Of a stretch of DNA of 25,316 nucleotides, positions 21,305 to 25,316 are shown in pieces. The notes under the pieces are model-generated. The model was not told where the DNA came from, did no database searches, and saw only the letters and a program-made list of their open reading frames with translations. The translations under genes and the position numbers were made by a program. Every line of letters begins with the position of its first letter. The first letter of the stretch is position 1. The DNA is from a virus, in IMG/VR virus record IMGVR_UViG_3300008952_000278, positions 1 through 25,316 of that record. The stretch is one strand, 5' to 3'.

Positions 21305-23552
21305 ACAGTTAAATCCAAAATTAACTGGTTCGTTTATATTATCTGGTTCGTCTCAAACTTTTAGAGGTAAAGCAGCTTTTAAAAACATATCGGCATTCTC
21401 TGGTTCGGTTAGTGTTTCAGGCTCTACTTTATCCGTGAATACATTAGTTACTTCATCTACCGCAATTTATACTAACAATATACAAAATGGATATCCAACT
21501 TCAAATGATTGGGGTTCAAGTCTTGATGGAAGTTATTTTAATAATTTTGATAACACTACACACGTAAGTGAAATATTAAGATTTATGTCAGGTGTTATGA
21601 GTCATAGTTTAGATGTGGCTGATGCAGCACCGAATACAAAGACATTTGCAAGTGTAGATACAAATGAAAATAGTTTAGGTAGTACAGATTCAATTAGTGG
21701 ATATATACCAACAAATTATACTGGTTTAAGTAACGCTACTTTAAATTATTTAGTAACAAAGGGTTTTGGTAGTGTAGGGTCAACATTGTTTAGTGGTATT
21801 TCTGTATATCACGATAATGGTCGTACATATTCGGTTGATTTTGATTCAAACTCCGGTGGTTCTACAATCGTAAGTTCATCTGCAGATAGTGAATTATTTG
21901 GTATAGGTGGATTGACAAGTGGTGGAGCTACACAATTTGATGTTAAGACTATAGCTACACAATCATTTAGTGACAATGCAAGTAATTCATCACCAAATCA
22001 AAGTTCAAATACTTTTACTACCCAATCATTTTTTCAATTAAGTAATTCATCTTTTGGAACAAGTGATGGTTTAACATTAAATAAAATAAATACATCTCAA
22101 CCAGCAGTTATACCTGCAGCTTATCAAGATGGAAAATTTGCAAATATTGGTGGTACTTCATTAAGTGGTTCTTTGACAAGAAAGTATCACGCTACAAAAG
22201 GTAGTTTTACGAGCGTTTCGTCAAGTGGATATTATAGATTCCATGATTTAAAAGTTGGTATAGCAACTGGTTCAGGTGCCTTCACATTCGTAAATGGTTC
22301 TACTAAAAATAGATTTTGGGCTCCAATAGACCAAATAGAATCTGATATTGGTACTAATTCACTTTCAGATACGGGTACAACTCATAAAAGTTTAACAGTT
22401 GTATCAAGAAGTTTAAGTGGAACTCCGTACATGACCGGGTCCACATATGAATTATCAACAAAAATTACAGGACTATTTAGTCCAATGTATGTCGCATCAA
22501 CAACTTTAGTTGATATGACAGCTGGTTCAGTTGGTGTTGGTAGTGCTACTTTAACGGGAGATACAATATCAACAAGTGGTGGAACCATACAAACAAGTGG
22601 TAAAGTTTTTCAAAGTGATGGAACAACGGCTGTTAATAGTGGAGTTCCAAGACACGATGATATTGCTATAGTTACCGCTTCAATAGTATACGATGGTGGT
22701 AGTAGTACAAACATACAACAAACTGGTACAAGTGATAGTTCGTTTACTATTGCTACTAAAGCTAGAAATAGAAATAATAGTCAATCTACATTAGATACAC
22801 AAACTATAAACTATCACACACAAGGTACATTTGGTCAACCGACATCAAGTGGTAGTCTAGCAATATACGATAGATCACAAGGATATGATGGTAATAGTTT
22901 ACAAGATACAACCGAAACATTTAGTGGTGAAGATTTTAGAATTAAATTAAATAACAATGTTACTTCTTATAGTGGTGATTCTTTTGATACGACATATAAT
23001 GTTTCTAGGGATTCTAGCAGAGTTGTAGGTGAAAATGATTTACAAGTGAAACCAGGATTTTTAGTAGATCCCGGTGGTAGTTACAGATATTGGTATCCAA
23101 ATAATTATGGTAGTGGTTCTTACAAATATTATATAAGACGATTCCAAAAAACGAGTGGTAACAAAACAAGCATGACTGTAAATCTAAGCAGTAAAACATT
23201 AGTAAATTGGAACTCTACTTCTGACGGTGTTGCATGTGCATTAATATTTAAAAGTGGTACAAGTGCTGGTGGTAACACGAGTATAACAACTTGTAGATTA
23301 TATGACCCAAGTGCAACAACAAGTAATTTGATTGAGAGTGGAATCAGTACAGATTTTCACAAAAATCCATTCTCAAGCAACATAGATTTATATGGAAACA
23401 CAGGTGGTAGTGTTTCAACTGGAACATATACTGTACCAATAAGAAACGCTGATGGTATGTTTTTAGATTCAACAGACGATGAACTTTATGTATTAGTGAG
23501 ATATAAAGGTGACCCATCACCAGTAACAACGATAACTTTGGGGTATAGCTAA
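21285..23552 (+). CDS. Large fiber/adhesin-like virion protein
   Basis: The protein has 755 residues, very rich in Ser, Thr, Gly and Asn with few charges, and beta-rich throughout. It begins MALIHSKQLNPKLTGSFILS, a start I recall from several marine phage fiber proteins. The middle includes GVMSHSLDVADAAPNTKTFA and VTKGFGSVGSTLFSGISVYH, and the C-terminal part has an aromatic-rich patch (SYRYWYPNNYGSGSYKYYIR near 602) that could form a receptor-binding tip. No enzyme motif. AGGA lies about 11 bases upstream of the ATG inside the previous gene. The stop overlaps the next start (TAATG). Virion fiber or baseplate adhesin is likely; receptor unknown. Confidence 0.75.
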   Translation: MALIHSKQLNPKLTGSFILSGSSQTFRGKAAFKNISAFSGSVSVSGSTLSVNTLVTSSTAIYTNNIQNGYPTSNDWGSSLDGSYFNNFDNTTHVSEILRFMSGVMSHSLDVADAAPNTKTFASVDTNENSLGSTDSISGYIPTNYTGLSNATLNYLVTKGFGSVGSTLFSGISVYHDNGRTYSVDFDSNSGGSTIVSSSADSELFGIGGLTSGGATQFDVKTIATQSFSDNASNSSPNQSSNTFTTQSFFQLSNSSFGTSDGLTLNKINTSQPAVIPAAYQDGKFANIGGTSLSGSLTRKYHATKGSFTSVSSSGYYRFHDLKVGIATGSGAFTFVNGSTKNRFWAPIDQIESDIGTNSLSDTGTTHKSLTVVSRSLSGTPYMTGSTYELSTKITGLFSPMYVASTTLVDMTAGSVGVGSATLTGDTISTSGGTIQTSGKVFQSDGTTAVNSGVPRHDDIAIVTASIVYDGGSSTNIQQTGTSDSSFTIATKARNRNNSQSTLDTQTINYHTQGTFGQPTSSGSLAIYDRSQGYDGNSLQDTTETFSGEDFRIKLNNNVTSYSGDSFDTTYNVSRDSSRVVGENDLQVKPGFLVDPGGSYRYWYPNNYGSGSYKYYIRRFQKTSGNKTSMTVNLSSKTLVNWNSTSDGVACALIFKSGTSAGGNTSITTCRLYDPSATTSNLIESGISTDFHKNPFSSNIDLYGNTGGSVSTGTYTVPIRNADGMFLDSTDDELYVLVRYKGDPSPVTTITLGYS

Positions 23553-24571
23553 TGGCGATTAATCAAACTAAAAAATCAAATAGATTACTTGCGAGTAGAA
23601 GATTTACGAGTGAAGATTTAAATACTTCACAAGAAGCTTTTCAGTCCGTATTAGATATACAAGCGAATGAAGTCTATACTGATGCTAATTTAATACCAAC
23701 AAGTTCATTACCATTTAGTGGTAGTTCTCAACAAGGTAGTATTCATCAAAGTGGTGATAAAAACATTCTTAAATACTATTACAGACAACGATTAACGAGG
23801 TCAAATGTAGCTAATGATGTATTTTTCTTTATGAATCCTACTGGTAGTTCATCTGGTGTTACACCACAGTTGATACAAGATGACCAACAAACTAATTTTG
23901 TATCATCAAAGTATACAATATCATCATTAGCTAATGCAAACACAGAAGACTCAACACCAGGATATAATGTAAAAATATTTAAATCAACATCTCTAAACAG
24001 TGGTTCTTTAGGTAGTGGTGATGTAATATCATCAAACGATTATCAGTTTGATTATAAAACAGGTGTATTACAGTTTGAAACAGCATTAGCTTCAAATCTT
24101 GAAGTTTATATGACAGCATATCAATATGTTGGTAGAACTTTAGCAGATGGTGTTACATCAACAGGTACTGGTTCTTTTGGTAGTTTAGATGTAAGTGGTA
24201 ATATAACACCCGGTACAGATGATACATATGATATAGGTGTTAGTGGTTTAGAATGGAGAGATTTATTTATTGATGGTACAGCAAATATAGATACATTATC
24301 ACTAACTGACGGGTTTACTTATGGTGGTGTTACTTTAAATGAAAACAGCAACGCATTATCAGTAACTGGTTCAAAGTTTGATTTTAAATCTACTGATGGT
24401 TCAGATTTATTTACACTTTATAATAATAGTGATGAATTAGTATTTCAATTAGATGATAAAGTGGTAGTAGTAGGAGCAAGAACAACAACACCAAGTGCAG
24501 TAGCGGGGGGTTTGTTCTATAGTGGTTCTGATGCTTGGTATTTAGGCTTTGAAGGTAGTGGATTACCTTAA
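23552..24571 (+). CDS. Fiber/baseplate-associated structural protein
   Basis: The protein has 339 residues. The N-terminal 190 residues (start MAINQTKKSNRLLASRRFTS) form a mixed domain with KNILKYYYRQRLTRSNVAND and YQFDYKTGVLQFETALASNL. Residues about 195-290 carry the fiber pattern GSFGSLDVSGNITPGTDDTY followed by WRDLFIDGTANIDTLSLT. The C-terminus ends FYSGSDAWYLGFEGSGLP. The W-(K/R/S)-DL(F/Y)-(I/L) pattern recurs in the next gene. The start overlaps the previous stop with a GGGG 8 bases upstream. Likely a connector linking fiber parts (inference). Confidence 0.75.
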   Translation: MAINQTKKSNRLLASRRFTSEDLNTSQEAFQSVLDIQANEVYTDANLIPTSSLPFSGSSQQGSIHQSGDKNILKYYYRQRLTRSNVANDVFFFMNPTGSSSGVTPQLIQDDQQTNFVSSKYTISSLANANTEDSTPGYNVKIFKSTSLNSGSLGSGDVISSNDYQFDYKTGVLQFETALASNLEVYMTAYQYVGRTLADGVTSTGTGSFGSLDVSGNITPGTDDTYDIGVSGLEWRDLFIDGTANIDTLSLTDGFTYGGVTLNENSNALSVTGSKFDFKSTDGSDLFTLYNNSDELVFQLDDKVVVVGARTTTPSAVAGGLFYSGSDAWYLGFEGSGLP

Positions 24572-24585
24572 AATTTTTTAATATA

Positions 24586-24593
24586 ATATTTAT
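24586..24593 (+). promoter_or_regulatory. Candidate late promoter element (ATATTTAT)
   Basis: In the 56-base gap before the last gene, ending 34 bases before its ATG, close to the 33-base spacing of the copies at 10500-10507 and 16796-16803. The following TTGATGA resembles the TAGTGA after those copies. Confidence 0.45.
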
Positions 24594-24627
24594 TGATGAC
24601 AAATAATGTCAATTTAGGAGAATAGTA

Positions 24628-25316
24628 ATGGCTCAATGGAGAAAAGTGATTGTTTCTGGTAGTAATGCAGAACTCAATCATATATCAGCAAGTGGGAATT
24701 TCGTTCCCGTAACAACAGACGGCGGTGCACTAGGTAGTGCTGGTCTAAACTGGAGTGATCTCTTTTTAGATAGTGGAGCCGTTGTAAACTTTGATAATGG
24801 TGATGTAACATTAACACATTCAGCAAATGCACTTACCGTTGGTGGTGGAGATGTATTGGTTGGTGATAATAATGTTTCAGGTTCTTCATCGTCTACAGGA
24901 TCATTTGGATATATAAATATTCATGGAGATGCTGTAATAGGGGGTAATATTACTTTTGGTGATGCAGATACCGATAATATATCATTTAGTGGTGAAATAA
25001 GTTCATCTCTTATACCAGATGTAGACGATGCATTTGATTTAGGTTCTGCAACAAAAGCTTGGAAAGATTTATATTTAGAAGGTGATATAACCTTAACAGA
25101 TGCTGGTAGTGTAAAGGCAACAGCAGGAAATTTAACAGTAGATTCAGAAGCAGCCACTTTAGTATTAGACGGACACACAGGAGTAGATATTGACGCAACA
25201 AATAGTGGTAAAGTGTCTATTGATGGTGCAGGTGGTATTGATATTGGCGTAGCTTCAGATGTAGCTATTGACATTGATTCTTCTACATTAGATATAGATG
25301 CAAGTTCTACTATACA
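24628..25316 (+). CDS. Fiber protein, N-terminal part (3' truncated by window)
   Basis: The ATG at 24628 has AGGAG 7 bases upstream and the frame stays open for 229 codons to the window end. It begins MAQWRKVIVSGSNAELNHIS, a start I recall from many marine phage fiber proteins. It contains repeated ALGSAGLNWSDLFLDSGAVV- and AFDLGSATKAWKDLYLEGDI-type units, then a run of short Asp/Ile/Ala repeats (VDIDATNSGKVSIDGAGGID) typical of a long beta-helical shaft. Probably a long tail fiber or adhesin. Length and C-terminus are not visible. Confidence 0.85.
   Translation, partial: MAQWRKVIVSGSNAELNHISASGNFVPVTTDGGALGSAGLNWSDLFLDSGAVVNFDNGDVTLTHSANALTVGGGDVLVGDNNVSGSSSSTGSFGYINIHGDAVIGGNITFGDADTDNISFSGEISSSLIPDVDDAFDLGSATKAWKDLYLEGDITLTDAGSVKATAGNLTVDSEAATLVLDGHTGVDIDATNSGKVSIDGAGGIDIGVASDVAIDIDSSTLDIDASSTI

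Overview
The window is a stretch of a tailed-phage genome, most likely a T4-related myovirus from a marine, AT-rich bacterium. All supported genes lie on the + strand and are tightly packed, with overlaps and gaps of a few bases. The anchor genes, recognised from their translations, are a large terminase (7049-8635), a T4 gp20-type portal (8645-10480), a gp22-type scaffold (13968-15056), a gp23-type major capsid protein (15068-16699), a gp13-type neck protein (16837-17988) and a gp15-type tail terminator (N-terminal part of 18478-20157). The host is not identifiable. The low GC, the phage-borne ribosomal protein bS21 and the 'MAQWRKVIVSGSN' and 'MALIHSKQLNPKLTGSF' fiber families recall uncultured marine phages; this is from memory of the families, not from a search.

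Layout. (1) 1-5204: the end of an unknown gene, a small basic protein, and a 1543-residue fusion protein holding a P-loop kinase, a cytidylyltransferase-like domain and a KxDG nucleotidyltransferase (ligase-type) domain. (2) 5217-7049: five small genes, including a zinc ribbon protein, two proteins with hydrophobic N-termini and a probable small structural protein. (3) 7049-10480: DNA packaging motor and portal. (4) 10541-13827: six small proteins in the position where T4 has its prohead core genes, several with a similar short amphipathic N-terminus, then a ribosomal protein bS21 gene with a TTG start. (5) 13968-16780: scaffold and major capsid protein, closed by a strong intrinsic terminator. 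(6) 16837-20157: neck and tail-completion genes, the last fused to a fiber-like module. (7) 20157-25316: fiber or adhesin genes interrupted by a small zinc-finger gene; the last runs off the window.

How it works together. The portal, core proteins, scaffold and capsid protein would build the prohead. The capsid protein carries a recognisable T4-type maturation site (L-I-D-E66|A67), so a prohead protease is expected, but I see none here. The terminase would fill the head, and the gp13/14/15-type proteins would close it and join the tail. A recurring intergenic ATATTTAT element, 33-34 bases before three of the unit-leading genes, is a candidate late promoter. The most unusual items are the kinase/cytidylyltransferase/ligase fusion, bS21 inside the head operon, the tail-terminator/fiber fusion with its paralogue next door, and the family of short N-terminal peptides that may be capsid-targeting signals. 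No intergenic stretch exceeds about 140 bases, and no tRNA, CRISPR or insertion sequence was seen.
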